From Mesorhizobium sp. ES1-4 (lineage in GTDB: Bacteria; Pseudomonadota; Alphaproteobacteria; Rhizobiales; Rhizobiaceae), in assembly GCF_020164745.1 (NCBI RefSeq), contig NZ_JAIUGV010000008.1, positions 248,001-312,000 on the forward strand: 64,000 bases of DNA. Reading direction: 5' to 3'. Numbering within the stretch: position 1 is the stretch's first letter; each line of letters starts with the position of its first letter. Shown piece after piece: positions 36,817 to 44,916 of this stretch. Below the pieces are notes generated by a model that was given only the letters and a program-made list of their open reading frames with translations, was not told the DNA's origin and made no database searches. A program made the position numbers and the translations under genes.

Positions 36817-37761
36817 GTGACGATTGAAACATCAGCCCATATGCACCCCAGCCGCTCGTTCCAGGGGCTGATCCTGACCTTGCACAATTACTGGGCGGCT
36901 TATGGCTGCGTCATTCTCCAACCCTATGACATGGAGGTCGGCGCCGGCACATTTCACCCGGCAACGACGCTGCGCGCACTCGGACCCAAGCGCTGGAACG
37001 CCGCTTACGTCCAGCCCTCGCGCCGCCCCAAGGACGGCCGCTATGGCGAGAATCCCAACCGGCTGCAGCATTACTACCAGTATCAGGTGATCCTGAAGCC
37101 CAATCCGCCGAACCTGCAGGAGCTTTATCTCGGCTCGCTCGCCGCGATCGGCGTCGACCCTCTGCTCCACGACATCCGTTTCGTCGAGGACGACTGGGAA
37201 AGCCCGACGCTGGGCGCCTGGGGCCTTGGCTGGGAATGCTGGTGCGACGGCATGGAAGTGTCGCAGTTCACCTACTTCCAGCAGGTCTGCGGCATCGAAT
37301 GCGCGCCGGTGGCGGGCGAACTGACCTACGGCCTCGAGCGCCTGGCCATGTATGTTCAGGGCGTCGACAACATCTACGAGCTCAATTTCAACGGCCGCGA
37401 AGGTGCCGAAAAGGTCACCTATGGCGACGTCTTTCTGCAGGCCGAGCAGGAATATTCGCGCCATAATTTCGAATATGCCAACACGGCGATGCTGCTTCGG
37501 CATTTCGAGGACGCCGAGGCCGAGTGCAAGGCGCTGCTCGACGCCGGCGCGCCGGCGTCGAACGACAATCTGCCGATGCACAAGATGGTCTTCCCCGCCT
37601 ACGACCAGTGCATCAAGGCCAGCCATGTCTTCAACCTGCTCGATGCGCGCGGCGTGATCTCGGTCACCGAGCGGCAGAGCTATATCCTGCGTGTGCGCAA
37701 TCTGGCGAAAGCCTGCGGCGAGGCGTTCTTGAAGACGCAGGCCGGTGGATTGGCGGCTTGA
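36817..37761 (+). CDS. glyQ: Glycyl-tRNA synthetase alpha subunit
   Basis: Catalytic subunit of the bacterial alpha2-beta2 glycyl-tRNA synthetase, 314 aa. Family blocks are clear: [56 protein letters not shown] and [21 protein letters not shown] chose the GTG at 36817 because GAGG precedes it; an ATG at 36841 (306 aa) is the alternative and matches shorter homologues. glyS follows, but a 612 bp stretch (37762-38373) lies between them. Confidence 0.95.
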   Translation: MTIETSAHMHPSRSFQGLILTLHNYWAAYGCVILQPYDMEVGAGTFHPATTLRALGPKRWNAAYVQPSRRPKDGRYGENPNRLQHYYQYQVILKPNPPNLQELYLGSLAAIGVDPLLHDIRFVEDDWESPTLGAWGLGWECWCDGMEVSQFTYFQQVCGIECAPVAGELTYGLERLAMYVQGVDNIYELNFNGREGAEKVTYGDVFLQAEQEYSRHNFEYANTAMLLRHFEDAEAECKALLDAGAPASNDNLPMHKMVFPAYDQCIKASHVFNLLDARGVISVTERQSYILRVRNLAKACGEAFLKTQAGGLAA

Positions 37762-37764
37762 GCC

Positions 37765-37941
37765 TCAGGCGCCGTTGATCATTTCGAGGGAAGCGTTGAT
37801 CGGCGGCAGGATCTGGCCGCTCGGACCAGCGATCGTGCGCAGCGCCTGCCGCACGCCCGGCATCGAGAAGGCGCCGTGGACCTGTGCGGCAAAGCAGGCG
37901 CTGAGCGCGAGGATCTGAAGAAGTCTGGATGCGGTTTTCAT
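37765..37941 (-). CDS. Small putative secreted protein
   Basis: Open frame of 58 codons on the opposite strand between glyQ and glyS. It begins MKTASRLLQILALSACFAAQ, a basic start and a hydrophobic core typical of a signal peptide, with a likely cut after VHGAFS. The ~30-residue rest (GVRQALRTIAGPSGQILPP) is not recognised. No good ribosome-binding site is visible, and the stop is 4 bp from the glyQ stop, convergent. I cannot exclude a chance frame. Confidence 0.45.
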   Translation of the reverse strand: MKTASRLLQILALSACFAAQVHGAFSMPGVRQALRTIAGPSGQILPPINASLEMINGA

Positions 37942-38135
37942 GATCGTTCAGCCAATAATTGCCTGCCTGAGCGTGGGTCGCTTCAGCGCAGCCTTCGGTT
38001 CATGGAAATCTTGATCCAAGGATGCGCGCGATCGCCCGGTCCCGAGACGGAGCCCAAAATTTCTGGAAAGGGTGACAGCGGCCAGCCGAGTTGCTATGCC
38101 CCGCGCGGACCACTCTCCCGCATGAGCTGACCCCT

Positions 38136-38255
38136 ATGCCTGACCTGCTTCTAGAACTTCGCTCCGAGGAAATCCCTGCCCAGCCGCGCGACCGCAGCGC
38201 CGGAGGCGCGAGGACGTGCAAACAGGAAAGTTGCATGCGGGTGGAGAGGCTCTGA
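38136..38255 (+). CDS. glyS leader mini-ORF 1
   Basis: Frame of 39 codons encoding the GlyS N-terminus [15 protein letters not shown], then [15 protein letters not shown] and a tail MRVERL. Its TGA at 38253-38255 overlaps the ATG of mini-ORF 2 (TGATG). No ribosome-binding site is visible before it. Compared with copies 2 and 3, its codons for D-L-L-L are GAC CTG CTT CTA, all synonymous. Translation is plausible but unproven; it may be a relic. Confidence 0.5.
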   Translation: MPDLLLELRSEEIPAQPRDRSAGGARTCKQESCMRVERL

Positions 38256-38373
38256 TGCCTGATTTATTGCTCGAACTTCGCTCCGAGGAAATCCCTGCCC
38301 AGCCGCGCGACCGCAGCGCCGGAGGCGCGAGGACGTGCAAACAGGAAAACGGCATGCGGGTGGAGAGGCTCTG
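38136..38373 (+). repeat. Two tandem 119-bp copies of the glyS start region
   Basis: Two 119-bp units (38136-38254 and 38255-38373) precede the glyS ATG at 38374. Each opens with a copy of the first 15 glyS codons followed by a 74-bp body that glyS does not have. The two bodies differ at only 3 positions (AGT TGC against AAC GGC, near 38230 and 38349). Each body holds a GCGCC-GGA-GGCGC hairpin. The ribosome-binding site GGAGAGG lies at the end of each unit, so units 2 and 3 have one while unit 1 does not. 119 is not a multiple of three, so each unit changes frame. Confidence 0.95.
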
Positions 38374-38374
38374 A
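38255..38374 (+). CDS. glyS leader mini-ORF 2
   Basis: Second 39-codon frame, the same as mini-ORF 1 except for the tail (GluAsnGly instead of GluSerCys before Met-Arg-Val-Glu-Arg-Leu). It is preceded by GTGGAGAGG, a usable ribosome-binding site, and its TGA overlaps the glyS ATG at 38374. If ribosomes start here, they would end exactly at the glyS start, so it could couple glyS translation to its own. Its first 11 codons are identical to those of glyS. Confidence 0.55.
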   Translation: MPDLLLELRSEEIPAQPRDRSAGGARTCKQENGMRVERL

Positions 38375-40605
38375 TGCCTGATTTATTGCTCGAACTTCGC
38401 TCCGAGGAGATCCCCGCCCGCATGCAGCGCAAGGCGGCGGGCGATCTGAGGAAGATGCTGACCGACGGTCTGGTCGAGGCGGGCCTGACCTACGAGGCGG
38501 CGCGTGAGTACTGGACGCCGCGGCGCCTTACCCTTGATGTCCGTGGGCTCAATGCACGCTCGAAGGATATTCACGAGGATATCAAAGGGCCGTCGACATC
38601 AGCGCCTGAGCAGGCGGTCCAGGGCTTTTTGCGCAAGGCAGGGCTGTCTTCGATCGCCGAAGCGCATGTTCATTCCGATCCGAAGAAGGGCGACTTCTAT
38701 GTCGCGCATATTGCGAAGCCGGGCAGGGCGGCCGAAGAGATCATCGCCGGACTGGTGCCTGATATCATCCGCAATTTTCCCTGGCCGAAATCGATGCGCT
38801 GGGGGCCGGCCTCGGCAAAACCGGGCTCGCTGCGCTGGGTGCGCCCGCTGCAATCGATCCTGTGCACCTTCGGCCCCGAGACCGAGGAGCCGGTCGTGGT
38901 CGATTTCGAGATCGACGGCATCCGCTCGGGTAACATCACCTACGGCCATCGTTTCCTCGCGCCCGGCGAAATCACCGTGCGCCGCTTCGACGACTATGTG
39001 AGCAAGCTGGAAGCGGGCAAGGTCGTGCTTGATGCCGACCGGCGCAAGGAAATCATCCTTGCCGACGCCCGCAACCTTGCCTTCGCCAACGGGCTCGACC
39101 TGGTCGAGGACGAGGGCTTGCTTGAAGAAGTGTCCGGGCTGGTCGAATGGCCTGTCGTGCTGATGGGCGAATTCGAACAGGCTTTCCTGGCCATTCCGGC
39201 GGAAGTGATCCGCCTGACCATCCGCGCCAACCAGAAGTGCTTTGTGACGCGGCCGCAGGGCGAAAGCGACGGGCTCTCCAACCGCTTCATCCTGACCGCC
39301 AACATCGAAGCGAAGGACGGCGGCAAGGAAATCGCCCACGGCAACGGCAAGGTGGTGCGCGCGCGCCTGTCGGATGCGCTCTATTTCTGGACGACCGACC
39401 AGGGCGACCTGCCTGATCTCGACCAACTCCATGCATCCGCGGAAAAATTCGGACTCGATCTGAAGAAGCCGCTCGACCAGCGCATGGCACGCCTCGACCA
39501 TCTTGGTGTTACCTTCCATGCCAAGCTTGGCACGCAGGGTGAACGGGTGGAGCGGATTGCCGAGCTTGCTGGAGAACTGGCGCCGGTCGTCGGCGCCGAT
39601 CCCGCGCTGGCGCGTCGCGCCGCTGTCCTGGCAAAGGCCGATCTCACCACCGAAGTGGTCGGCGAGTTTCCCGAATTGCAAGGCGCCATGGGCCGCAAAT
39701 ACGCGCTGCTCCAAGGCGAACATCCTTCTGTCGCCGCCGCCATCGAGGAACACTACAAGCCGCAAGGTCCGTCCGACTATGTGCCGAACGATCCGGTGTC
39801 GGTGGCCGTGGCGCTCGCCGACAAGCTTGATACGCTGGTTGGTTTCTGGATCATCGATGAAAAGCCGACGGGGTCGAAGGACCCCTACGCATTGCGCAGA
39901 GCCGCGCTTGGGATGGTGAGGCTGGCTCTGGAGAATGGGACGCCGCTGTCGCTTCTTGCCATCATGGCCAAACATCGAAAGACCACTGTTGACCAGATCG
40001 TTGAAAGACACGCCAGTGAGCAGGCTGGATCGGGCGGCGACCATGTGCGCGGGCGCGGGCAAATCGGCGACGGGAAATCTGTGGATCGAGACCTCCTCGC
40101 CTTTTTCCACGACCGCCTGAAAGTCTATCTCCGCGACCAGGGCGCGCGCCATGATCTGATCGACGCGGTGATCACGCCTCAGTCCGACGACCTGCTGCAG
40201 ATCGTGCGCCGCGTCGAAGCGCTTGGTTCCTTCCTCGACACAGAGGATGGCAAAAACCTGCTCGCCGGCACCAAGCGCGCGGCCAACATCCTGGCCGCCG
40301 AGGAGAAGAAGAAAACGGCGGTCGCCGAAACCGTTGAGCCTGCATTGTTCCGGCAGGATGCGGAGAAGTCGCTGTTTGCGGCGGTGAATCAGGCCGAGAA
40401 GCAAGCCGGCGAAGCGATTCAGAATGAAGACTTTTCTGCTGCCATGCTGGCGCTTAGTGTGTTGCGCGAACCCGTTGATTCATTCTTTGAGCATGTTCTC
40501 GTGAATGATGAGGACTTGTCCGTGCGCGCCAACCGTCTTGCGCTGCTCACGCGCATTCGCACGGCCACCGGTCAGGTCGCGGATTTCTCGAAAATCGCCG
40601 GCTGA
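38374..40605 (+). CDS. glyS: Glycyl-tRNA synthetase beta subunit
   Basis: Beta subunit of glycyl-tRNA synthetase, 743 aa; binds tRNA and is needed for charging. The N-terminal [17 protein letters not shown] and [10 protein letters not shown] are family blocks, [20 protein letters not shown] follows, and the DALR-like tRNA-binding domain is at the C-terminus. A Gly/Asp-rich loop ([20 protein letters not shown]) near residue 553 breaks the C-terminal part. The ATG at 38374 is chosen over 38335 because it gives the family N-terminus and has a ribosome-binding site. It overlaps mini-ORF 2 by one base. Confidence 0.94.
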   Translation: MPDLLLELRSEEIPARMQRKAAGDLRKMLTDGLVEAGLTYEAAREYWTPRRLTLDVRGLNARSKDIHEDIKGPSTSAPEQAVQGFLRKAGLSSIAEAHVHSDPKKGDFYVAHIAKPGRAAEEIIAGLVPDIIRNFPWPKSMRWGPASAKPGSLRWVRPLQSILCTFGPETEEPVVVDFEIDGIRSGNITYGHRFLAPGEITVRRFDDYVSKLEAGKVVLDADRRKEIILADARNLAFANGLDLVEDEGLLEEVSGLVEWPVVLMGEFEQAFLAIPAEVIRLTIRANQKCFVTRPQGESDGLSNRFILTANIEAKDGGKEIAHGNGKVVRARLSDALYFWTTDQGDLPDLDQLHASAEKFGLDLKKPLDQRMARLDHLGVTFHAKLGTQGERVERIAELAGELAPVVGADPALARRAAVLAKADLTTEVVGEFPELQGAMGRKYALLQGEHPSVAAAIEEHYKPQGPSDYVPNDPVSVAVALADKLDTLVGFWIIDEKPTGSKDPYALRRAALGMVRLALENGTPLSLLAIMAKHRKTTVDQIVERHASEQAGSGGDHVRGRGQIGDGKSVDRDLLAFFHDRLKVYLRDQGARHDLIDAVITPQSDDLLQIVRRVEALGSFLDTEDGKNLLAGTKRAANILAAEEKKKTAVAETVEPALFRQDAEKSLFAAVNQAEKQAGEAIQNEDFSAAMLALSVLREPVDSFFEHVLVNDEDLSVRANRLALLTRIRTATGQVADFSKIAG

Positions 40606-40608
40606 GAG

Positions 40609-40660
40609 GCATGATCCCGAACAGTGGTTTTTCGGACATGGTCGTGCAGGATAAAGGGGC
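40609..40660 (+). repeat. Copy of a rhizobial CATGATC-type intergenic palindrome
   Basis: GCATGATCCCGAA ... GTTTTTCGGACATGGTCGTGC is a degenerate copy of a palindromic intergenic element common in Mesorhizobium and Bradyrhizobium chromosomes (a CATGATCCCGAAAAGTG-type start and a complementary end). It directly follows glyS. The family is from memory of such genomes. Confidence 0.6.
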
Positions 40661-40775
40661 CGCAGGCCTCGGGAAAAAATATCTTCGAGCCGACCGTTCG
40701 AGCCGGCTTACAGTCATATGACGATGACCTCTCCGTGGCAAAAGGGACATGTTCCCCAACCCAACGGAGGCTTCC

Positions 40776-41069
40776 ATGAATTCCGATCACGAAATCGAAG
40801 TGACAGAAGAAACCTCGGCCCCCGCCGAGGCGCTTGAATCCGCTTCCGAAACCGCCGTCGATCATGCCATTGCCACGGTCGAAGCCGCCGACCTGTCCGA
40901 TGAAGACGAAGATGGCGATGATGAAGAAGGCGACGACGAAGACGGCGAAGAGTCTGATGAAGACGAAGACGACGCCGATGAGGCCGTGAAGGCCGAAGGC
41001 GACGACGCCGAAGAAGAATCCGAGGACGGCGAGCCGGAAGACGACGACGACAAGGAAGAAGCAGCCTGA
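40776..41069 (+). CDS. Highly acidic low-complexity protein
   Basis: Protein of 97 aa of which more than half is Asp or Glu; from about residue 42 it is almost only D, E, G and S (for example [18 protein letters not shown]). It has no hydrophobic helix, so it is likely soluble and intrinsically disordered. A good GGAGG ribosome-binding site lies 6 nt before the ATG, and a terminator follows, which supports a real gene. A role as a nucleic-acid mimic, ion binder or protein chaperone is possible but only inferred. No family recognised. Confidence 0.75.
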   Translation: MNSDHEIEVTEETSAPAEALESASETAVDHAIATVEAADLSDEDEDGDDEEGDDEDGEESDEDEDDADEAVKAEGDDAEEESEDGEPEDDDDKEEAA

Positions 41070-41097
41070 GATTTCAGTACGGTCTGTCGAGAAGAGT

Positions 41098-41125
41098 GGG
41101 CGGCGCATCAGCGCCGCCCTTTTTT
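41098..41125 (+). terminator. Rho-independent terminator after the acidic protein
   Basis: GGGCGGCGC and GCGCCGCCC form a perfect 9-bp stem with an ATCA loop, followed by six Ts, 28 nt after the stop codon. Confidence 0.93.
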
Positions 41126-41149
41126 GCGGTCATTCCAAATGATGACTTT

Positions 41150-41536
41150 TCAGTTCTCCAGAATGCTGACGCGCACGCTGTTTTCGTAGACGTCGACCTG
41201 GATCAGTGGCTCGCCATTGATGATGGCGCGCTTGGTCGAGGAGCTCATCGCGCCGGGGCGCTCGAGCAGGCGCTGTAGCTCGGCGCGCCGATCATTGGTC
41301 GTGAACCGCTCGTCGCCTTGATCGTCTCTGTCGCGGCGATGGAACTTGTGCCAGTTCGCGCGATCCTGCCGTACCATTTGCGCGGCGCTGTCCAGCGCAT
41401 AGCCGTCGCTCGCCTGGTGATCGCGGTCTGAAATGCGCGCGACATAGGACCCCAGCATGTCGTCGGCATGCGCCGCGCCGCCAAGCAACGATGCTAACAG
41501 AAGCCCTGCCACGGTAACGGTCTTCGATTTCTTCAT
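41150..41536 (-). CDS. Small secreted protein of unknown function
   Basis: Exported protein of 128 aa. The signal peptide is MKKSKTVTVAGLLLASLLGG with a cleavage site after AAHA (about residue 24). The mature part is charged (HKFHRRDRDDQGDERFTTND) and ends QVDVYENSVRVSILEN. No family recognised. The start at 41536 has AAGGGGGG 8 nt upstream and gives a clean signal peptide; the frame is open further up. It is convergent with the acidic-protein gene. Confidence 0.72.
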   Translation of the reverse strand: MKKSKTVTVAGLLLASLLGGAAHADDMLGSYVARISDRDHQASDGYALDSAAQMVRQDRANWHKFHRRDRDDQGDERFTTNDRRAELQRLLERPGAMSSSTKRAIINGEPLIQVDVYENSVRVSILEN

Positions 41537-41709
41537 CAGCAACCCCCCTTGCCTTGAACAATGCAATCGCGTCTGCCGGCTGTTGGCGAAATTCAGGCGA
41601 CGGCGCGGACCGGCGAGATACCGGGACGAATGCGCCGGACAATGGTGCGCAGGGAGCCAGACCGCCGTCAAGCCGCTCAGCATTCCGAGTGCGCTGTTTG
41701 GCGAGGTCG

Positions 41710-42165
41710 CTATTTGACCTTGCCGGCTCCCGAAGCCGGCTGTCGGGCGACCGGCGCGGCGGCCGCCGGTGCCGCTGCTGCCTTCCCTTGCGTTGCCGGC
41801 GCGGGGGCTGCCGAGGCGGTGGCCGTGGCGGGGGCGGCCGCCGCGGCAGGTGCCTTGGCTTGAACGGGCGTCGCGAAGGCGCCGCCGACGATGCCGCCAC
41901 GAATGATCATCGGGCTCTGAGAGAAGGCGTGCTTCGCCTCGTCCTTATCCGGGATTGCCGCCACCTTTTCATAGGTAACGTCGGGCTCGCCAGGCGAAAC
42001 GACGGACACCACGTCGCTCGCCGTGCCGTCGGCTGCCTTCAGCGTAAGGACGGAAGGCGTCGAGGCCGGCGCGCCGGGAAAGACCAGCGACGAGGCCTGA
42101 GCCCCGCCAGCCGTCGCAGCCAGCGTGATAGCAAGCGTTCCCCAGATACGCACAGACACTGACAT
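41710..42165 (-). CDS. Secreted Ala/Pro-rich protein
   Basis: Predicted exported protein of 151 aa. The signal-type N-terminus (VRIWGTLAITLAATAGGAQA) is followed by a small folded part (SSLVFPGAPASTPSVLTLKA). The C-terminal ~50 residues are almost only Ala, Pro, Thr and Gln, a likely flexible tail. Function unknown. The start at 42165 is uncertain (42174 is possible). It lies upstream of the other small secreted gene on the same strand and is divergent from the Sua5 gene. Confidence 0.62.
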   Translation of the reverse strand: MSVSVRIWGTLAITLAATAGGAQASSLVFPGAPASTPSVLTLKAADGTASDVVSVVSPGEPDVTYEKVAAIPDKDEAKHAFSQSPMIIRGGIVGGAFATPVQAKAPAAAAAPATATASAAPAPATQGKAAAAPAAAAPVARQPASGAGKVK

Positions 42166-42318
42166 AGCTCCCATTGCCCAGAAGCCGAACGATAGTGCTC
42201 GGCGATTGATGCCGGCTTTCACGAAAAGATAGCATTTTAGGAATTGATGAATTGCCAATGCCCGCTTGCCCCGACGACGCCGTCGTATTACGCAGCCGGC
42301 ATCCGCGAGGTGACGAGA

Positions 42319-43293
42319 GTGGCTGAAATACTTGCCGTCGGCGAAGCGATGGAGCCGGCATTGGCGCTGCTTGAGGGCGGCGATATCGTCGCCATTCCAA
42401 CCGAGACCGTCTATGGGCTGGCCGGCGACGCCACCAATGGCATCGGCGTGGCGCGCATTTTCGAAGCCAAGGGCCGGCCGCGCTTCAATCCGCTGATCGC
42501 CCATGTCGCCGACATGGCGATGGCCGAGCGCATCGCTATTTTCGATCCGCTGTCCAGGAAACTCGCGCTTGCTTTCTGGCCGGGTCCGCTGACGCTGGTG
42601 TTGCCGCAGCGCCCCGGCAACGGCATTCATCCGCTGGTCACCGCCGGGCTCGACACGATCGCCCTGCGCATGCCGCGGGGTTTTGGCGGCGACCTGATCG
42701 CCAGGCTTGGGCGACCGCTTGCGGCACCCAGCGCGAATTCATCCGGCAAGATCAGCGCGACGACGGCGCAAGCGGTGGCGGCGGATTTAGGAGCGCGCAT
42801 CAAGCTGGTGGTCGATGGCGGTGCCACGCCGGTTGGGCTGGAATCGACCATCGTCAAGGCCGAGGGAGAAAGACTGCGGCTGCTGAGGCCCGGTGGCATC
42901 GCCGCCGGGGAGATCGAGGCCGCCATCGGCATGGACCTGCTGCGCCGCGGCGCGGCCGGCGTCGAGGCGCCGGGCATGCTCGCTTCGCACTATGCGCCGG
43001 GCGCCGCCGTTCGGCTCAATGCCGGCACGGTTGGCGAAGACGAGGCGTTGCTTGCCTTCGGCAATCACCGCGCGGAAGGCTGGCAACATGCCGCCGCGTT
43101 TTTAAACCTGTCCACAACAGGTGACCTGCGTGAAGCGGCAAGCAATCTCTTCGCCTACATGCAGGATCTCGACCGCAGCGGCGCGTGCACCATCGCGGTC
43201 GAGAAGATCCCCTTTGACGGGCTCGGAGAGGCGATCAACGACCGGCTTTCCCGCGCCGCCGCTCCTCGTGACAACACTGAGCCCACAACGTAG
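42319..43293 (+). CDS. L-threonylcarbamoyladenylate synthase, Sua5 type
   Basis: Enzyme that makes threonylcarbamoyl-AMP for t6A37 of tRNAs, 324 aa with the long Sua5 architecture: a YrdC domain (AIPTETVYGLAGDATNGIG, KGRPRFNPLIAHVAD, PLAAPSANSSGKIS) followed by a Sua5 C-terminal domain (PGMLASHYAPGAAVRL onward). I chose the GTG at 42319, preceded by GAGGTGACGAGA; the frame is open to 42244. It is followed 9 bp later by the FAD oxidase gene, so they are likely co-transcribed. Confidence 0.9.
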   Translation: MAEILAVGEAMEPALALLEGGDIVAIPTETVYGLAGDATNGIGVARIFEAKGRPRFNPLIAHVADMAMAERIAIFDPLSRKLALAFWPGPLTLVLPQRPGNGIHPLVTAGLDTIALRMPRGFGGDLIARLGRPLAAPSANSSGKISATTAQAVAADLGARIKLVVDGGATPVGLESTIVKAEGERLRLLRPGGIAAGEIEAAIGMDLLRRGAAGVEAPGMLASHYAPGAAVRLNAGTVGEDEALLAFGNHRAEGWQHAAAFLNLSTTGDLREAASNLFAYMQDLDRSGACTIAVEKIPFDGLGEAINDRLSRAAAPRDNTEPTT

Positions 43294-43302
43294 TTTTCCC
43301 AC

Positions 43303-44733
43303 ATGGCCGAAACTGCAAAGACACTCGATCCCGCTCTCATCGATCGCTTCGCGGCGATCGTCGGCGATAAATACGCCCTGCGCGACCAGCAGGACATCGC
43401 GCCTTACCTGACCGAGCGGCGCGGCCTCTGGCATGGCGCGACGTCCCTGGTGCTGCGGCCGGGCAGCGTCGATGAGGTCAGCCGGATCATGCGGCTGGCG
43501 ACCGAGACCGGAACGCCAATCGTGCCGCAAAGCGGCAACACCGGGCTGGTCGGCGCTCAGGTGCCGGACAAATCCGGGCACGAAATCGTCCTGTCGCTGT
43601 CGCGGCTCAACCGCGTCCGCGAGATCGATGTCCTGTCCAACACAGTCACGGCGGAGGCCGGGGTCATCCTCCAGACCTTGCAGGAAGCGGCCGAGGCCGC
43701 CGACCGGCTTTTCCCGTTGTCGCTCGCCGCGCAAGGTTCCTGCCAGATCGGCGGCAACCTGTCGTCCAATGCCGGCGGCACCGGCGTGCTGGCCTACGGC
43801 AATGCGCGCGAACTGTGCCTTGGCGTCGAGGTGGTGCTGCCGACCGGCGAGGTGTTCGACGACTTGCGCAAGCTGAAGAAGGACAACACCGGCTACGACC
43901 TGAAGAACCTGTTCGTCGGTGCCGAGGGCACGCTCGGCATCATTACCGCCGCCGTGCTCAAGCTGTTTCCGAAGCCGAAGGGCCGCGACGTCGCCTTCGT
44001 CGGCCTGTCGTCGCCCGAGGCCGCGCTTTCCCTGTTCAGCCTGGCCATGGACCGCGCCGGGGCAGCCCTCACCGCCTTCGAACTGATCGGCAAGCGGCCA
44101 TACGATTTCACGCTGGCGCATGCCCCGGGCGTGACGCGGCCGCTGATGGTGGATTGGCCCTGGTATGTGCTCATGCAGATATCGTCCGGCCGCTCATCGG
44201 AGGATTCGCGGGCGCTGATCGAGGACGTGCTTTCGGCGGGCCTCGAGCAGGAATTCGTCGGTGACGCCGTCATTGCCGCCAGCGTCGGGCAGGGCGATGC
44301 CTTCTGGAGTTTCCGCGAGCTGTTGCCCGAGGCACAGAAGCCGGAAGGCGCCTCGATCAAGCACGACATATCGGTGCCGATCGCATCGATACCGCGCTTC
44401 ATTGCGGAGGCCGCCGGCGCGGTGGCGTCGGTGAGCGCCGGCGCCCGCGTCGTCTGCTTCGGCCATATGGGCGACGGCAATCTCCACTACAACATCTCGC
44501 GGCCTGTCGACGGCGACGACGAGGCGTTTCTGGCGCTCTACCACGCCATGAACAAGGCCGTGCATGACGTGGTGCGCGGCCTGCACGGTTCGATCTCGGC
44601 CGAGCACGGTATCGGGCAGTTGAAGCGCGACGAACTGATCGCCACCGCGCCGCCGATGGCGATCGATCTGATGCGCAGGGTGAAAGCCGCCTTTGATCCG
44701 GCCGGCATCATGAATCCTGGTAAGGTTATCTGA
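43303..44733 (+). CDS. FAD-linked oxidase (D-2-hydroxyacid dehydrogenase-like)
   Basis: Flavoprotein of 476 aa of the GlcD/D-2-hydroxyglutarate dehydrogenase family, which oxidises D-2-hydroxyacids. The FAD-binding PCMH domain shows PQSGNTGLVGAQVPDKSG, GSCQIGGNLSSNAGG and FVGAEGTLGIITAAVLKL. The C-terminal FAD_oxidase_C domain has CFGHMGDGNLHYN and SAEHGIGQLKRDEL, including the metal-binding His residues. The exact substrate (D-2-hydroxyglutarate or D-lactate) cannot be read. Confidence 0.9.
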   Translation: MAETAKTLDPALIDRFAAIVGDKYALRDQQDIAPYLTERRGLWHGATSLVLRPGSVDEVSRIMRLATETGTPIVPQSGNTGLVGAQVPDKSGHEIVLSLSRLNRVREIDVLSNTVTAEAGVILQTLQEAAEAADRLFPLSLAAQGSCQIGGNLSSNAGGTGVLAYGNARELCLGVEVVLPTGEVFDDLRKLKKDNTGYDLKNLFVGAEGTLGIITAAVLKLFPKPKGRDVAFVGLSSPEAALSLFSLAMDRAGAALTAFELIGKRPYDFTLAHAPGVTRPLMVDWPWYVLMQISSGRSSEDSRALIEDVLSAGLEQEFVGDAVIAASVGQGDAFWSFRELLPEAQKPEGASIKHDISVPIASIPRFIAEAAGAVASVSAGARVVCFGHMGDGNLHYNISRPVDGDDEAFLALYHAMNKAVHDVVRGLHGSISAEHGIGQLKRDELIATAPPMAIDLMRRVKAAFDPAGIMNPGKVI

Positions 44734-44850
44734 TCCTTTCAACATCTTGTGGCTGGTGGCATTCCGATAACCATCCCTGAGATCAGCAAAATTTAACCGA
44801 CTTTCTTAAGCGCGGCGGTAAGGAGCCAGCGCTACTGTTTCCCCATACGA

Positions 44851-44892
44851 GGCCGGGAAAACTGGCCCGGAGAGAACCGGACACCGGCTCTC
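44851..44892 (+). promoter_or_regulatory. Two stem-loops in the leader of the DUF6101-like gene
   Basis: CCGGG (44853-44857) pairs with CCCGG (44866-44870), and GAGAACCGG (44872-44880) pairs with CCGGCTCTC (44884-44892) with one mismatch. They end 24 nt before the start codon. They may shape translation or be a processed leader; no known RNA family was recognised. Confidence 0.4.
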
Positions 44893-44916
44893 AGGAGACA
44901 GACAGGAAGGCACTCT

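Noticed and set aside
38599-40404. 601-codon minus-strand frame
   Set aside because: Antisense to glyS over its whole length; glyS is certain, and no start signal or domain supports the antisense frame.
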